From Rhodococcus qingshengii JCM 15477 (GTDB taxonomy: Bacteria > Actinomycetota > Actinomycetes > Mycobacteriales > Mycobacteriaceae), in the NCBI RefSeq assembly GCF_023221595.1, contig NZ_CP096563.1, positions 3,677,501-3,741,500 of the forward strand: DNA of 64,000 nt, given 5' to 3'. Made by a program: the position numbers and the translations under genes. Under the pieces are notes generated by a model. It had not been told where the DNA came from. It did no database searches and saw only the letters and a list, made by a program, of their open reading frames with translations. This document shows, in pieces, positions 11,029 through 20,907 of this stretch. Positions within the stretch are counted from its first letter, which is position 1, and each line of letters starts with the position of its first letter.

Positions 11029-12111
11029 TCAGCCTCCGAGCGCTGCGAGGTATTCGCTGTAGAAGAGTGCCAATCCGATAGCCGACGCAATAGCCGCCAG
11101 CAACCAGAATCTGATGATGACCGTGGTTTCAGCCCACCCGGCGAGTTCGAAGTGGTGATGGAACGGCGCCATTCGGAAGACCCGCCGTCGGCTGGACCGG
11201 AACACCGCTACCTGGATCACCACCGACGCGGCCTCCGCGACGAACAGTGCACCGATGACCACCATCAACAGTTCCGTGCTGGTGGTGATCGACAATCCGG
11301 CGAGCATGCCGCCGAGGGCAAGTGAACCAGTGTCGCCCATGAAGATCTTGGCGGGTGCGGCATTCCACCAGAGGAAACCGATGCACGCGCCGGCGCCGGC
11401 CGCGCAGAGCACCGCGAGATCGAGCGGGTCTCGGACGTCGTAGCAACCCTTACCGGGATTCGTCTCGCACGAGTAGCGGAACTGCCAGAACGTGATGATG
11501 ACGTAGGCGCCGAGAACGAAACTCATCGCACCGGCGGCCAATCCGTCGAGGCCGTCGGTCAGGTTGACGGCATTGGACCAGGCGCTGACCAGTAGGTAGC
11601 AGAAGGCGATGAAGACCACGGACCCGAGTGAGACGGTGGCGATGTCGCGGACGTACGACAGATGAACACTGCCCGGAGTCAGCCCGTCGTCACCGCGGAA
11701 CTGAAGGGCCAAAATTCCGAAGGCAATGGCAGCGACGAACTGGCCGACCAGCTTCGCTGTCTTGTTCAGTCCCAGATTGCGCTGCTTGCGGATCTTGATG
11801 AAGTCGTCGAGGAAACCGACTCCACCGAGCGCGGTGGTCAGACCGAGAACGAGTAGGCCGGACGCCGATGGCCCCTCCGCGTTGTCCATGCCGAGACCGA
11901 TGAGGTGTGAGCCGAGATAGCCGGCCCAGATTCCGGTCAGGATCGCGACGCCGCCCATTGTCGGCGTGCCGCGCTTGGCCTGGTGACTGGCTGGACCTTC
12001 GGTTCGGATCTCCTGCCCGAAACCTTGTTTCGAGAACGCCTTGATCAGGATCGGCGTGAGCATGATGGAGACCGCCAGCGCGATGCCTGCGGCGAGAAGA
12101 ATCTGGATCAC
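11029..12111 (-). CDS. mraY: Phospho-N-acetylmuramoyl-pentapeptide transferase MraY
   Basis: 360 residues with about ten membrane helices. Diagnostic motifs are GTPTMGG, the catalytic [15 protein letters not shown] region and the [13 protein letters not shown] loop. It attaches phospho-MurNAc-pentapeptide to undecaprenyl phosphate, forming lipid I. It overlaps murF by 4 bp. Confidence 0.98.
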   Translation of the reverse strand: MIQILLAAGIALAVSIMLTPILIKAFSKQGFGQEIRTEGPASHQAKRGTPTMGGVAILTGIWAGYLGSHLIGLGMDNAEGPSASGLLVLGLTTALGGVGFLDDFIKIRKQRNLGLNKTAKLVGQFVAAIAFGILALQFRGDDGLTPGSVHLSYVRDIATVSLGSVVFIAFCYLLVSAWSNAVNLTDGLDGLAAGAMSFVLGAYVIITFWQFRYSCETNPGKGCYDVRDPLDLAVLCAAGAGACIGFLWWNAAPAKIFMGDTGSLALGGMLAGLSITTSTELLMVVIGALFVAEAASVVIQVAVFRSSRRRVFRMAPFHHHFELAGWAETTVIIRFWLLAAIASAIGLALFYSEYLAALGG

Positions 12112-13667
12112 TGCGAATCCCCGCCGTTCTCGCCATCGGTGTTCGCGTCACCGGTGTTGTCGCTGGGCGTTGCGGCCAGAATCGCTTCGGCGACCGTCCA
12201 CAGTTCAACCGACTTGGACGCCTTCACCAGGACGAGATCGCCCGGTTCGAGTTCCGCTTCGAGAATGGCGATTGCCGCAGCTGCGTCGGGCACGACGACG
12301 GACTCGTCACCCCACGACCCCTCCATCACTGCTCCTTGATGCATCGCACGCGAGGTGCGGCCCGTCCCGACGACGATCAACTTGCTGACATCGAGTCTGA
12401 CGGCCAGGCGACCGATCGCGTCGTGCTCGACAACTGATTCCGGTCCGAGCTCACCCATCTCTCCGAGCACAGCCCAGCTACGGCGACCGAAGTGCCGATC
12501 CGATCGCGCCATGGACACCAACGCTTTGAGGGCGGCGCGCATGGAATCGGGATTGGCGTTGTAACTGTCGTTGACGACGGTGACGCCGTCGGCGCGCTCG
12601 GTGACTTCCATCCGCCTCGCGGACGCTGCCTTCGTGCCCTCGAGGACACGCGCGATGTCTGCAACCGCGAGGCCGTTCTCGAGTGCGACGGCCGCCGCGG
12701 CCAGGGCGTTGCTCACGTGGTGTTCGCCGTGAACGGCCAGGCGAATATGTGCAGAACCCTGTGAACAGTTCAGTGTGAAGGAAGCCCTGGCCTGGTCGTC
12801 GACAACCACGTCGGTCGCCCGAACGTCGCAGTCTTCGGACTGACCGACGAATACGATCCGGGCCTTGGTTCGACTCGCCATTGCGGCGACCATGCGGTCG
12901 TCGGCGTTGAGGACCGCAACTCCACCGTCGGCTGCCGACGGGAGTGCTTCCACCAGTTCACCTTTGGCGACCGCGATCGCTTCACGCGAACCGAACTCAC
13001 CGAGATGGGCAGTGCCCACATTGAGAACTACGCCGATCTTCGGCGGCGCGATCTTCGTCAGTTCGCCGACATGACCGACCCCACGGGCCGACATCTCGAG
13101 AACGAGGAAGCGGGTCCTCTCGTCGGCGCGGAGCACTGTCCACGGCAGACCTAATTCGTTGTTGAACGACCCGGGGGGCGCAACCACCTCGCCGCACTCG
13201 CGCAGCAGCGCTGCTATCAGATCCTTGGTCGAGGTCTTGCCGGCAGAACCGGTGACACCGACCAGCGTCAGTCCACCATCGGTCGGTGCGCCGTTAGTTG
13301 CCAGTTCGTCGACGACGGCTCGGGCCAGAAGGCCGAGGGCATGCAGGACCGCGGCTCCGGACCCGTCGGTGTCGTGTTCGAGCAGCATCACTGCACTGGG
13401 ACCGTCGTTCGGCACCGATGGAACGACGATTGCCGGAACTCCGACCGGCCGCGCCGCGAGCACCGCCACAGCGCCCGCTGCCACCGCCGCTTCCGCGTGA
13501 TCATGACCGTCGACACGCGCTCCGGGTAGGGCGAGGAAGAGCCCACCTGGAGCTACTTTGCGCGAATCGAATTCGACGGTTCCAGTCACCTGCGTCGACG
13601 AATCGTCGACGTCGTGCAGGGTTCCTCCGACGATCTCGGCGATCCGAGAGAGCGTCATCGGGATCAT
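12108..13667 (-). CDS. murF: UDP-MurNAc-tripeptide--D-Ala-D-Ala ligase MurF
   Basis: 519 residues from the ATG at 13667, which overlaps the murE stop as ATGA. The frame is open further upstream, but that stretch is antisense-like Arg-rich shadow of murE. The N-terminus [15 protein letters not shown] is typical; the P-loop is [18 protein letters not shown], and [17 protein letters not shown] is the MurF substrate motif. It adds D-Ala-D-Ala to complete the pentapeptide. Confidence 0.97.
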   Translation of the reverse strand: MIPMTLSRIAEIVGGTLHDVDDSSTQVTGTVEFDSRKVAPGGLFLALPGARVDGHDHAEAAVAAGAVAVLAARPVGVPAIVVPSVPNDGPSAVMLLEHDTDGSGAAVLHALGLLARAVVDELATNGAPTDGGLTLVGVTGSAGKTSTKDLIAALLRECGEVVAPPGSFNNELGLPWTVLRADERTRFLVLEMSARGVGHVGELTKIAPPKIGVVLNVGTAHLGEFGSREAIAVAKGELVEALPSAADGGVAVLNADDRMVAAMASRTKARIVFVGQSEDCDVRATDVVVDDQARASFTLNCSQGSAHIRLAVHGEHHVSNALAAAAVALENGLAVADIARVLEGTKAASARRMEVTERADGVTVVNDSYNANPDSMRAALKALVSMARSDRHFGRRSWAVLGEMGELGPESVVEHDAIGRLAVRLDVSKLIVVGTGRTSRAMHQGAVMEGSWGDESVVVPDAAAAIAILEAELEPGDLVLVKASKSVELWTVAEAILAATPSDNTGDANTDGENGGDSQ

Positions 13668-15304
13668 TGCTTGCCTCCATGTGCTGTGTTGATCGCGAAT
13701 CGGCCGATCATTTCGCCCAACACCTCGCGGTCGTCGAACGGGTGTTTGACCCCGTCGATTTCTTGACCTACTTCGTGGCCTTTGCCTGCCACCAGGACGA
13801 CATCTCCTGGCTGTGCCCACCGGACTGCTTGCTCGATCGCGGCGGCCCGGTCCCCCACTTCGCGAACCTCGCCGCGTTCGGATTCGGGCACGTCCATGGC
13901 GCCTTGCATCACCGAAGCGCGAATCTTCGCCGGATCCTCGGTGCGTGGGTTGTCGTCGGTGACGATCAGCAGGTCTGCGCCACGCGCACCCGCTTCACCC
14001 ATCAGTGCCCGTTTGCCGGCGTCGCGATCCCCGCCTGCGCCGACCACCACGGCAACGCGACCGGGAACCTGGTTGCGCAGCGTGGCGATCACAGCTTCGA
14101 GCGCTGCCGGTTTGTGCGCGTAGTCGACCACGGCGAGAAAGCTCTGCCCCCGGTCGATCCGCTGAACTCGCCCCGGGACGTCCACGGTCCCGAGCGCTCG
14201 AACAGCCGCGTCCGGGTCGAGGCCCGCAGCAAAACTGACGGTCAACGCCAGCGCAGCGTTGGCCACGTTGTATCGCCCGGGGAGACGAAGTGAGACTGGC
14301 CACGACTGTCCGTCCGGCCCGACCAACTCGAAGGTCTGCGAGCCGTCCTCGGCAACCTCGACTGCGCCGACCGTCCACTCGGCCTCGGCCGTCGAGGTCG
14401 AGACCGTGGTCACCGCGTCGCTCTCGTCGGTCGCGGCCAACTCGGCCATCCGTCGACCCCACACGTCGTCGACGCAGACGACGGCATGCTCGGCTCGCAC
14501 CGTCGACTCAGGATCGAACAACCGAGCCTTGGCCTGGAAGTACTCCTCGAAGTCCCGATGGAAATCCAGGTGGTCCTGCGAAAGATTGGTGAACGCGCCG
14601 ATGTCGAAGCGGATGCCGTCGACGCGTCCGAGAGCGAGAGCGTGACTGGAGACCTCCATGACGACGGTATCGATCCCCTGCTCTGCCATCACGGCGAACA
14701 GAGCATGCAGTTGCGGAGCTTCCGGCGTGGTCAGAGCGCTGGGCACCCGGCGGCCGTCGATTCGAGTCTCGATGGTCCCGACCAGGCCGGGCTTGCGGCC
14801 GGCTCCGGCAATCGCAGCTTCGAGCAAGTACGACGTCGTGGTCTTGCCCGATGTACCGGTAATGCCGACGACCTGCATCTTCTCTGAGGGCCGGCCGTAG
14901 ATTTCCGCGGAGATCTCACCGAGCACATCCCGCGGGTTCGGATGAACGAGAACTGGGACGGACCGGTCAGGCGCCTTGTCCGCGGCCTCGATCAGTTCGA
15001 GGCCGGCCTCGTCGGTCAAGATCGCGGTCGCACCGCGCCCCAGAGCGTCGACGGCGAACTGAGCGCCATGGGTCCGTGCACCGGGCAGAGCGGCGAAGAG
15101 GTCATCGGTCACGATTCCCTGCGCACGCAGGTCGACGCCCTTGACGACGACCTCCGAGGACTGTGATCCCGGTTGCCCCACCCATTCGAGGCGAGCCCCG
15201 GACAGTTCGGAGAGCGCCGTGATCGCGGTAGCAACCGGTTGTGTCGGACGCGTCCCGGGAGCGCCGTCCGAGTTCGACGATTGCAAACGATTCGGCACTG
15301 TCAC
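13664..15304 (-). CDS. murE: UDP-MurNAc-dipeptide--diaminopimelate ligase MurE
   Basis: 546 residues. The P-loop is GITGTSGKTTTSYLLEAA. The motif DDNPRTEDP is the DNPR signature that selects meso-diaminopimelate rather than lysine, as expected for this order. The N-terminal 30 residues are an unconserved extension. The GTG start follows AGGAG. It is preceded by a 177-bp gap with three 16-bp tandem repeats. Confidence 0.98.
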   Translation of the reverse strand: MTVPNRLQSSNSDGAPGTRPTQPVATAITALSELSGARLEWVGQPGSQSSEVVVKGVDLRAQGIVTDDLFAALPGARTHGAQFAVDALGRGATAILTDEAGLELIEAADKAPDRSVPVLVHPNPRDVLGEISAEIYGRPSEKMQVVGITGTSGKTTTSYLLEAAIAGAGRKPGLVGTIETRIDGRRVPSALTTPEAPQLHALFAVMAEQGIDTVVMEVSSHALALGRVDGIRFDIGAFTNLSQDHLDFHRDFEEYFQAKARLFDPESTVRAEHAVVCVDDVWGRRMAELAATDESDAVTTVSTSTAEAEWTVGAVEVAEDGSQTFELVGPDGQSWPVSLRLPGRYNVANAALALTVSFAAGLDPDAAVRALGTVDVPGRVQRIDRGQSFLAVVDYAHKPAALEAVIATLRNQVPGRVAVVVGAGGDRDAGKRALMGEAGARGADLLIVTDDNPRTEDPAKIRASVMQGAMDVPESERGEVREVGDRAAAIEQAVRWAQPGDVVLVAGKGHEVGQEIDGVKHPFDDREVLGEMIGRFAINTAHGGKQ

Positions 15305-15320
15305 TCGACTCCTGGCAATT

Positions 15321-15376
15321 GTCGTTGTTCTATCGCGGTCGTTGTCTATGGCGGTCGTTGTCTATGGCGGTCGCAA
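15321..15376. repeat. Three 16-bp tandem repeats upstream of murE
   Basis: Units TCTATSGCGGTCGTTG at 15329-15344, 15345-15360 and 15361-15376 (the last ends GCAA), preceded by a partial unit. They begin about 25 bp upstream of the murE start in the murE-ftsI gap (15305-15481). The rest of this gap shows only a weak GTGTCG/CGACAC hairpin (15459-15474) next to the ftsI stop. Confidence 0.88.
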
Positions 15377-15481
15377 CGCAAGCAAAGTTCGGCGCACTGC
15401 GATGAATGAGGTTACTGCGACGTTTGAGATTACCGTGTCCGGGATTCACCCGAAGACCGTGTCGAAACCGACACACCGCAA

Positions 15482-17356
15482 TCAGTCCGCCTGCAACACC
15501 AACTTGCGACCGGGGTCCGGCGACATCGGGACACTGTCACGCTGGAGCATCCACGACGCGATGTTGTGGAACAACGGTGCCGCCGACTGACCGCCGCCGC
15601 CGTCCACGCCGCGAACCGGTGCGTCGAGCATGATTCCGATCACGAATCGAGGATTGTCCGCAGGCGCGATTCCCGCGAAGGTGATCCAGTAGTTGGAGTT
15701 GGAGTAGCACTTGCACGCGGGATCCACCTGCTGCGCGGTCCCGGTCTTTCCACTGACCTGGTATCCCTCCACACCCGCGGCAACACCGGTTCCTCGTTGG
15801 TTGCCGGTGTCTTCCTGAGTGACCGACCGGAACATGTCTCGAACGGTCGCCGCTGTCTGGGCGCTGACCACCTCGACGCCCTCGGGCTGCGGCGTCTCGG
15901 TCCGCGTGCCGGAAGAATCGACAGTCGACTTCACGATCCGCGGAGGAATTCGCACGCCGTCGTTGGCAATGGCCTGGTACATCCCGGTCATCTGCAGGGT
16001 TGTCATCGAGAGACCCTGCCCGATCGGCAGGTTCGCGAAGGTTCCGCCCGACCACTGGTCGCGACTCGGAACGCTGCCCGCGCTCTCGCCGGGAAGTCCG
16101 ACGTCGGTGCGTTGTCCGAGGCCGAACCTGTTCAGCATGTCTGCGTAGCGATCCTCGCCCACTCGCTGAGCGAGCATCAAGGTGCCGACGTTCGAGGACT
16201 TTCCGAACACACCGGTAGAGGTGTACGGGGCCACACCGTGATCCCACGCGTCCTTGACTGTGGCACCGGACATCGTGATGCTGCCCGGGACCTGCAGAAC
16301 TTCGTCCGGAGTTGTCTTACCGTCCTCGATGGCCGCTGCTGCGGTGACGATCTTGTTCACCGATCCGGGCTCGAACGGCGTACTGACCGACGGATTGCCC
16401 ATTTCGGCTGTCGGCGCGTTCTTGTCGATGCCGATTGCGGGGTTGAAGGTGCTGTCGTTGGACATGGCCAACACCTGTCCCGTCTTGGAGTCCATGACCA
16501 CAACCGAAGCGTTCTTTGCGCCCGACTTGTCCTTGGCGATCTGGACCTGCTGCTGAACGTAGAACTGGAGGTCCGAATCGATGGTCAGCTCGACACCCGA
16601 ACCGTTGACTGCCGGTTGCTTGTCGCGCCAGCTACCGGGGATCACAGCGCCGTCGGAACCGCGGTCATACGTTTCGGATCCATCGGTTCCGGCGAGCGTG
16701 GAGTCCATCGAATCTTCGAGACCGAGCAAACCGTGCCCGTCCCAGCCGGTCGCGCCGACGAGATTCGCGGCCAGAGAGCCACCGGGGTACTCGCGGATGT
16801 CCTGACGCTCGAGGCCGACCTCCCGGAACTTGTCCGAGATCTCGGCAGCAACCGCCGGATCCACGCTGCGCGCGAGGTACGTGAAAGTCTCGTTGCTGTT
16901 CATCTTCTGAAGCAGATCTTTTTCCGGAACGGTATCGCCGAGCTTGGCGTGGATTCCGGCGGCGATCTCGGCGAGGCGATCGCTCACTTCCGGCGCCTGC
17001 TTGTCACCCTCGGCGCCCTGCTCGATGCTCTTGGCGCGCGCTTCCTCGAGTTCCTTGCGTACCCGCACCGGCTGGAAAGTCAGCGCCTTGGCTTCCATGG
17101 TGAAGGCGAGGGGGTTTCCGTTGCGATCGGTTATCGAGCCACGTACAGCCGGATCGACCTGGGTCGTGGTTCGTTGATTGGCAGATTCCGCAGCCAGACT
17201 CGGCGCGTCGATTCCCTGAATCCACAAGAGCTGCAATGCCGCAACGGCGAGCGCACCACACATGGTGATACGACCGACTCGCTGACGAAACGGAAATGAG
17301 GCGGTGGCCGAGCGGCGCGGACGCCGACCGGGGTTGTTACGGGAGTTCTGACTCAC
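15482..17356 (-). CDS. ftsI: Septal transpeptidase FtsI (PBP3/PbpB)
   Basis: 624 residues. A short basic cytoplasmic tail and one membrane helix (about 32-50) precede the pedestal domain and the class B transpeptidase domain. The three active-site motifs are present: SxxK in EPGSVNKIVT, SxN in KSSNVGT and KTG in VSGKTGTAQQ. It cross-links septal peptidoglycan with FtsW. The start overlaps the upstream FtsL-like gene, with GAGGAA as ribosome site. Confidence 0.97.
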   Translation of the reverse strand: MSQNSRNNPGRRPRRSATASFPFRQRVGRITMCGALAVAALQLLWIQGIDAPSLAAESANQRTTTQVDPAVRGSITDRNGNPLAFTMEAKALTFQPVRVRKELEEARAKSIEQGAEGDKQAPEVSDRLAEIAAGIHAKLGDTVPEKDLLQKMNSNETFTYLARSVDPAVAAEISDKFREVGLERQDIREYPGGSLAANLVGATGWDGHGLLGLEDSMDSTLAGTDGSETYDRGSDGAVIPGSWRDKQPAVNGSGVELTIDSDLQFYVQQQVQIAKDKSGAKNASVVVMDSKTGQVLAMSNDSTFNPAIGIDKNAPTAEMGNPSVSTPFEPGSVNKIVTAAAAIEDGKTTPDEVLQVPGSITMSGATVKDAWDHGVAPYTSTGVFGKSSNVGTLMLAQRVGEDRYADMLNRFGLGQRTDVGLPGESAGSVPSRDQWSGGTFANLPIGQGLSMTTLQMTGMYQAIANDGVRIPPRIVKSTVDSSGTRTETPQPEGVEVVSAQTAATVRDMFRSVTQEDTGNQRGTGVAAGVEGYQVSGKTGTAQQVDPACKCYSNSNYWITFAGIAPADNPRFVIGIMLDAPVRGVDGGGGQSAAPLFHNIASWMLQRDSVPMSPDPGRKLVLQAD

Positions 17357-17997
17357 CGACGTTCCTCAGGCGGAGCAGGCACCGCCGTCGTGGTGGCGGG
17401 TGCTGTCGTCGTGGGGATCACAGGAACCAATTGTTCACTCTGCGCGAGGTTTCGCGTGTTATTCGGAACGCTCGGCGTGGCTCCGGGAGCAACCGGCGTT
17501 GTGGTGCGCGGGGGTGTCGCAGTCGGTGCGGGCACCGATGTGGGCGCATCGAGCGGAGGCATAGCTCCGGCAGTCGCGGGAGTCGGCGTTCCGACGACCT
17601 CGACCGAACCGTCCGGATGAACTACCAGTCGTGCAGGGTCCTTGGCGGGGACCATGCCGAGAGCGCTTGCCTGATTTGCCAACTCCGGAGCCGAGTTACG
17701 CGACTGGAAGTCACGTTCGAGCGCTGCTTTCTGCTCGACCAAAGACTGGTTGTATGCACGTGCATCACTGAGTTGGTACGAATCCTCGGCAGCGCGAGTG
17801 GTCAGCAGCAGAGTCACCGCGAGACCGATGGACAGAAGTCCGATGACGGAGGCGACGAACGGCACTCTCCCCTTGAGCATCGCCCGAGGAGAGATAGACG
17901 GGCCGGCAGCAGCGACAGTTCCGGTCCGGCCTGCCGCCCGTGCGGTGCGCTTGTCGTATGCACGTTGCGCTGCACCGGATTTGCCCTGACGACTCAT
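17353..17997 (-). CDS. FtsL-like bitopic membrane protein
   Basis: 214 residues: basic cytoplasmic N-terminus, one transmembrane helix (about 46-66, [20 protein letters not shown]), a coiled-coil-like stretch (about 70-105) and a Pro/Thr/Ala-rich tail (about 125-214). Position between rsmH and ftsI and this topology match the Rv2164c/FtsL-like proteins of actinobacteria, which belong to the FtsQLB part of the divisome. Sequence identity to classical FtsL is not evident; the assignment rests on synteny and topology. It overlaps both neighbours by 4 bp. Confidence 0.8.
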   Translation of the reverse strand: MSRQGKSGAAQRAYDKRTARAAGRTGTVAAAGPSISPRAMLKGRVPFVASVIGLLSIGLAVTLLLTTRAAEDSYQLSDARAYNQSLVEQKAALERDFQSRNSAPELANQASALGMVPAKDPARLVVHPDGSVEVVGTPTPATAGAMPPLDAPTSVPAPTATPPRTTTPVAPGATPSVPNNTRNLAQSEQLVPVIPTTTAPATTTAVPAPPEERR

Positions 17998-19031
17998 GCC
18001 CGCCTCCTGGAAATGCGTTCTGCGGCACGCAAACGCACCGGAGCTGATCGTGGGTTCTCTTCGATTTCCTGCTCTGACGCACGTTCTGCGCCACGGGTGA
18101 GAATGCGGAACTCCGGTCCCATACCCGGCAACTCGACCGGTAGTCCTTCAGGACTGGTGGACTTCGAGCGGGGAACCAACTCCGCCTTCACAACTCGATC
18201 CTCGAGCGACTGGTAGGACATGAACACCACTCGCCCACCGACTGCCAGTGCGTCGAGCCCGGCAGGAACGGCTGCACGAAGCGAATCCAACTCGGCATTG
18301 ACTTCGATCCGCAGCGCTTGGAAGGTGCGCTTGGCCGGGTGTCCCCCCGTACGCCGCGTGGCTGCCGGGATTGTTCGGTACAGCAATTCGACCAGAGCTG
18401 CACTGGTGGTGAAGGGTTCACGCTCACGCTGCCGAAGGATCTCGGACGCAATCTTTCCCGCGAACCGTTCTTCGCCGTACGTGCTCAGAATGCGAGCAAG
18501 GTCGCCGTGACTGTAGGTGTTCAGGACCTCTGCCGCGGTCAGCCCGACCGTCTGATCCATCCGCATGTCGAGAGGAGCGTCGATCGAGTACGCAAAACCT
18601 CGGTCGGCTTCGTCCAACTGCATCGACGACACACCCAGATCGAAAAGGATCGCGTGAACCGACTCCGTCGACGGCAGACCTGCCTGTTCGAGCGCGTCCT
18701 CGATCCCGTCATACGTGGTGTGCACGAACGTCGTTCGGTCCGCGAATGGCGCCAGACGCTCGGAAGCGATCCGGAGTGCGTTGGTGTCGCGATCGAGACC
18801 GATGAGGTGAAGGCCCGGGTACTTGCCCAGGAAGAATTCGGAGTGGCCACCGAGCCCCAACGTCGCATCGATCATGTATGCGCCCGCTCCACCGTCACCG
18901 ACGGCGGTGATGGCAGGGCCGAGAAGATCGTCGGCGCGGTGCAGAAGTACAGGGACGTGCGCGAAGCCATCGGCATCCGAGGGTTCGTTCACCTCGTGAT
19001 CCACCATGATTGCTCCGGCTCCTACTTTCAT
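17994..19031 (-). CDS. rsmH: 16S rRNA m4C1402 methyltransferase RsmH (MraW)
   Basis: 345 residues. [13 protein letters not shown] begins the family domain; the SAM-binding motif is [33 protein letters not shown] and [17 protein letters not shown] are RsmH signatures. It N4-methylates C1402 of 16S rRNA in the decoding centre. A 166-bp leader with three 19-bp tandem repeats separates it from mraZ. Confidence 0.97.
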   Translation of the reverse strand: MKVGAGAIMVDHEVNEPSDADGFAHVPVLLHRADDLLGPAITAVGDGGAGAYMIDATLGLGGHSEFFLGKYPGLHLIGLDRDTNALRIASERLAPFADRTTFVHTTYDGIEDALEQAGLPSTESVHAILFDLGVSSMQLDEADRGFAYSIDAPLDMRMDQTVGLTAAEVLNTYSHGDLARILSTYGEERFAGKIASEILRQREREPFTTSAALVELLYRTIPAATRRTGGHPAKRTFQALRIEVNAELDSLRAAVPAGLDALAVGGRVVFMSYQSLEDRVVKAELVPRSKSTSPEGLPVELPGMGPEFRILTRGAERASEQEIEENPRSAPVRLRAAERISRRRA

Positions 19032-19040
19032 GATTTCCGA

Positions 19041-19097
19041 TGACTTTTCGAAAAGGTGCTGACTTTCCGAGAAGGCGATGACTGTTCGAGAAGGCGA
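19041..19097. repeat. Three 19-bp imperfect tandem repeats upstream of rsmH
   Basis: Units TGACTTTTCGAAAAGGTGC (19041-19059), TGACTTTCCGAGAAGGCGA (19060-19078) and TGACTGTTCGAGAAGGCGA (19079-19097). Each contains a small TTCGAAAA/TCGAGAA inverted element. They start 10 bp upstream of the rsmH start codon. Confidence 0.9.
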
Positions 19098-19103
19098 ATG
19101 CTT

Positions 19104-19173
19104 CGAGGTCCCTGCCCGAAGGAGAACCTGGCGCTGGGGAAGTGCGTCAGGGTCTTTCCGGGCAGAGGCCTCG
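19104..19173 (-). terminator. Possible long-range stem-loop between mraZ and rsmH
   Basis: CGAGG (19104-19108) and CTGCCCG (19112-19118) can pair with CGGGCAG (19159-19165) and CCTCG (19169-19173), with an imperfect 3-nt interior segment and a roughly 40-nt loop. It could be an attenuator between mraZ and rsmH; pairing was judged by eye only. Confidence 0.4.
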
Positions 19174-19197
19174 CGGCATTCGCCGGGGGCTCTTCGC

Positions 19198-19629
19198 CTA
19201 GACGATCTCGCTGAGAGATTCGCCTGTTGCCTGCGAATAGTCCTCTTCGTTGTCTCCGAGATACCTCTCCCAGGCTGCTAGATCCCAGATCTCGAGGTAA
19301 TCGACGGAGCCGGTCACTACGCATTCCTTGGACAGGTTTGCGTAACGCCGATGATCAGCCGAGAGGGTGATTCGCCCCTGGGCATCGGCGTGCTGTTCAT
19401 CTGTGCCGGCGGCCAGGGCACGGACATACGCCCGAGCTGCCGGATCATTGCGTGGAGCTGCCGCTGCCTTTCGAGCAAGCTTGACGAACTCGTCCCGGGG
19501 GTAGATGGCGAGGCTGTGATCCTGACTCTTGGTGATCATCAATCCTCCTGCCAGTTCGTCTCGGAACTTTGCCGGCAACGTGAGCCGACCTTTGTCGTCG
19601 AGCTTCGGCGTGAAGGTACCGAGGAACAC
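19198..19629 (-). CDS. mraZ: Transcriptional regulator MraZ
   Basis: 143 residues with two SpoVT-AbrB-like repeats; each carries the DXXXR-type DNA-contact block ([14 protein letters not shown] and [13 protein letters not shown]). MraZ binds direct repeats upstream of its own gene and controls the division cluster. It is the first gene of this cluster, and the predicted operator lies 72-96 bp upstream of its start. Confidence 0.97.
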
Positions 19630-19700
19630 TCGACACCTCCTGCGAGCTTGCGCTGAAACCCTCCCTATCGAGCGGATCGTGCTTCAGCTCTCCGCCCGAA

Positions 19701-19725
19701 CCCACAGTACCCCACTTTCCCCCAC
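19701..19725 (-). promoter_or_regulatory. Predicted MraZ operator (three GTGGG direct repeats)
   Basis: On the minus strand GTGGG occurs three times at exactly 10-bp period (complements of 19701-19705, 19711-19715, 19721-19725). Tandem TGGG/GTGGG boxes at helical-turn spacing upstream of mraZ are the known MraZ-binding architecture in other bacteria. Confidence 0.8.
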
Positions 19726-19786
19726 AAACAAGGAGCACATGGTCCCTATTCAGCATCATTTGCTGATAAATAGCAGGTCAGCGCAG

Positions 19787-19801
19787 GTGGGGAGACGTGG
19801 G
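19787..19801 (+). promoter_or_regulatory. Second pair of GTGGG repeats, opposite strand
   Basis: GTGGG occurs on the plus strand at 19787-19791 and 19797-19801, again exactly 10 bp apart, about 60 bp upstream of the main operator. Between the two groups lies a TCAGCA/TGCTGA inverted repeat (19750-19766). Possibly an auxiliary MraZ site. Confidence 0.45.
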
Positions 19802-19955
19802 GGAAATTTGTAACCGTGTCCCGGCCCACACCGCCGTCAGATCGACCCTTTACGCCACGATCGGTTGCTCCCCCACACAAAATCGCAGTACAAGCGCGGT
19901 TTTCGAATAGACGTGAGCGGGACGAGGTCTGGTCGTGCGTTGCAGTTCGACCAGG

Positions 19956-19994
19956 GTGGAGGAAAGTGGAGGGCCGAGTGGAGCGAAGTGGAGG
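19956..19994 (+). repeat. Four GTGGA(G) repeats at 10-12-10 spacing
   Basis: GTGGA starts at 19956, 19966, 19978 and 19988. The 594-bp gap 19630-20223 holds the MraZ sites, these repeats and the 38-bp hairpin, but no convincing gene; an open frame at 19865-20227 lacks recognisable features. Confidence 0.55.
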
Positions 19995-20104
19995 AAGCCC
20001 GCGGGCATGCCCTGAGGCAGCAGGAGTGGCGAGTGATTCGCTCGCACGTCACTGATTCACTCGATGGATTGCCGGCGCACACGTACAACACCCACAGCAA
20101 CGGC

Positions 20105-20142
20105 GTGTGGCGGTCGGCAACCTTGGTTGCCGACCGCCACAC
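20105..20142. terminator. Strong terminator-like palindrome after the DUF3040 gene
   Basis: Perfect 18-bp arms GTGTGGCGGTCGGCAACC / GGTTGCCGACCGCCACAC around a TT centre. It lies 82 bp past the DUF3040 stop on the minus strand and insulates that gene from mraZ. Confidence 0.8.
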
Positions 20143-20223
20143 GTGTGGTCGTCCGTGCCCTGAAGAGGGCGTCACGTCCGAACTGCATCACTCTCGAAGT
20201 ACGCCCGAAGAAGGGCGGGAGAG

Positions 20224-20670
20224 CTAGTCCTGCTCGAACCTGCGTTTGAATCGATCTTCCATCCGCGACGAGAATCCGCCGCCGGACTTCCGGCCGCGTC
20301 CCCGCCCGGATCCGCCGGCACTACCCCTACCCGGCGGACCGGAGGGATGATTGCCACCTTCGGAAGCGGAGTCGGCGGCCGGCGCAGACTTACGTCCACC
20401 ACCCCAGAGGAACAACACCCCTGCGCCGAACATGAACAAGAAACCGAACAGGCTGATGATCGGAAAACCGCCCGGCTTGAGCGGGAGTGCAACCCCCGCG
20501 ATCAGCAGGACCAGACCCAGCACGAATAGAGCCGCTGCTTGGAACCGCCGTCTACTCGACGGCGCCCGCATACGGCCGCCCCTCACATTGGAGGCGAACT
20601 TGGGGTCTTCGGCATAGAGAGCGCTCTCGATCTGATCGAGCATGCGCTGCTCGTGCTCGGAGAGTGGCAC
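20224..20670 (-). CDS. DUF3040 family membrane protein
   Basis: 148 residues from the GTG at 20670, preceded by a clear GGGGGAGG site; the N-terminus VPLSEHEQRMLDQIESALYAE is the DUF3040 signature. Two hydrophobic helices (about residues 45-63 and 70-90) follow, then a Gly/Arg-rich C-terminal tail with many RGRG-like segments. It matches the position of Rv2169c. Function unknown; a small membrane protein probably with its tail in the cytoplasm. Confidence 0.85.
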   Translation of the reverse strand: MPLSEHEQRMLDQIESALYAEDPKFASNVRGGRMRAPSSRRRFQAAALFVLGLVLLIAGVALPLKPGGFPIISLFGFLFMFGAGVLFLWGGGRKSAPAADSASEGGNHPSGPPGRGSAGGSGRGRGRKSGGGFSSRMEDRFKRRFEQD

Positions 20671-20907
20671 GGTACCTCCCCCGGCACTGGAAGTTTGGCA
20701 ACCACCCCACGGTGTGAGGCGGCGGGTAATCAAGTTGGACGATTACCTGTTTTCATAATACGAGCAGTTTAGGTCTCGGACCACCAACTCCGGGTACGAG
20801 TTCCGCCACAAGCGTACGTATTCGTGCCGAAGGGCCCCGATTCGGCTCCATTTGCCTGTGCGGACCAGGAAATTCCCCGGAAACAACTGCCGACACGGAC
20901 CATTTGT

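Noticed and set aside
15566..17299. 577-codon open frame opposite ftsI
   Set aside because: Composition is Arg/His/Gly-rich and unstructured; ftsI on the other strand is complete.
19865..20227. 120-codon plus-strand frame in the mraZ upstream gap
   Set aside because: Runs through the GTGGA repeats and the 38-bp palindrome; no domain, signal or ribosome site seen.
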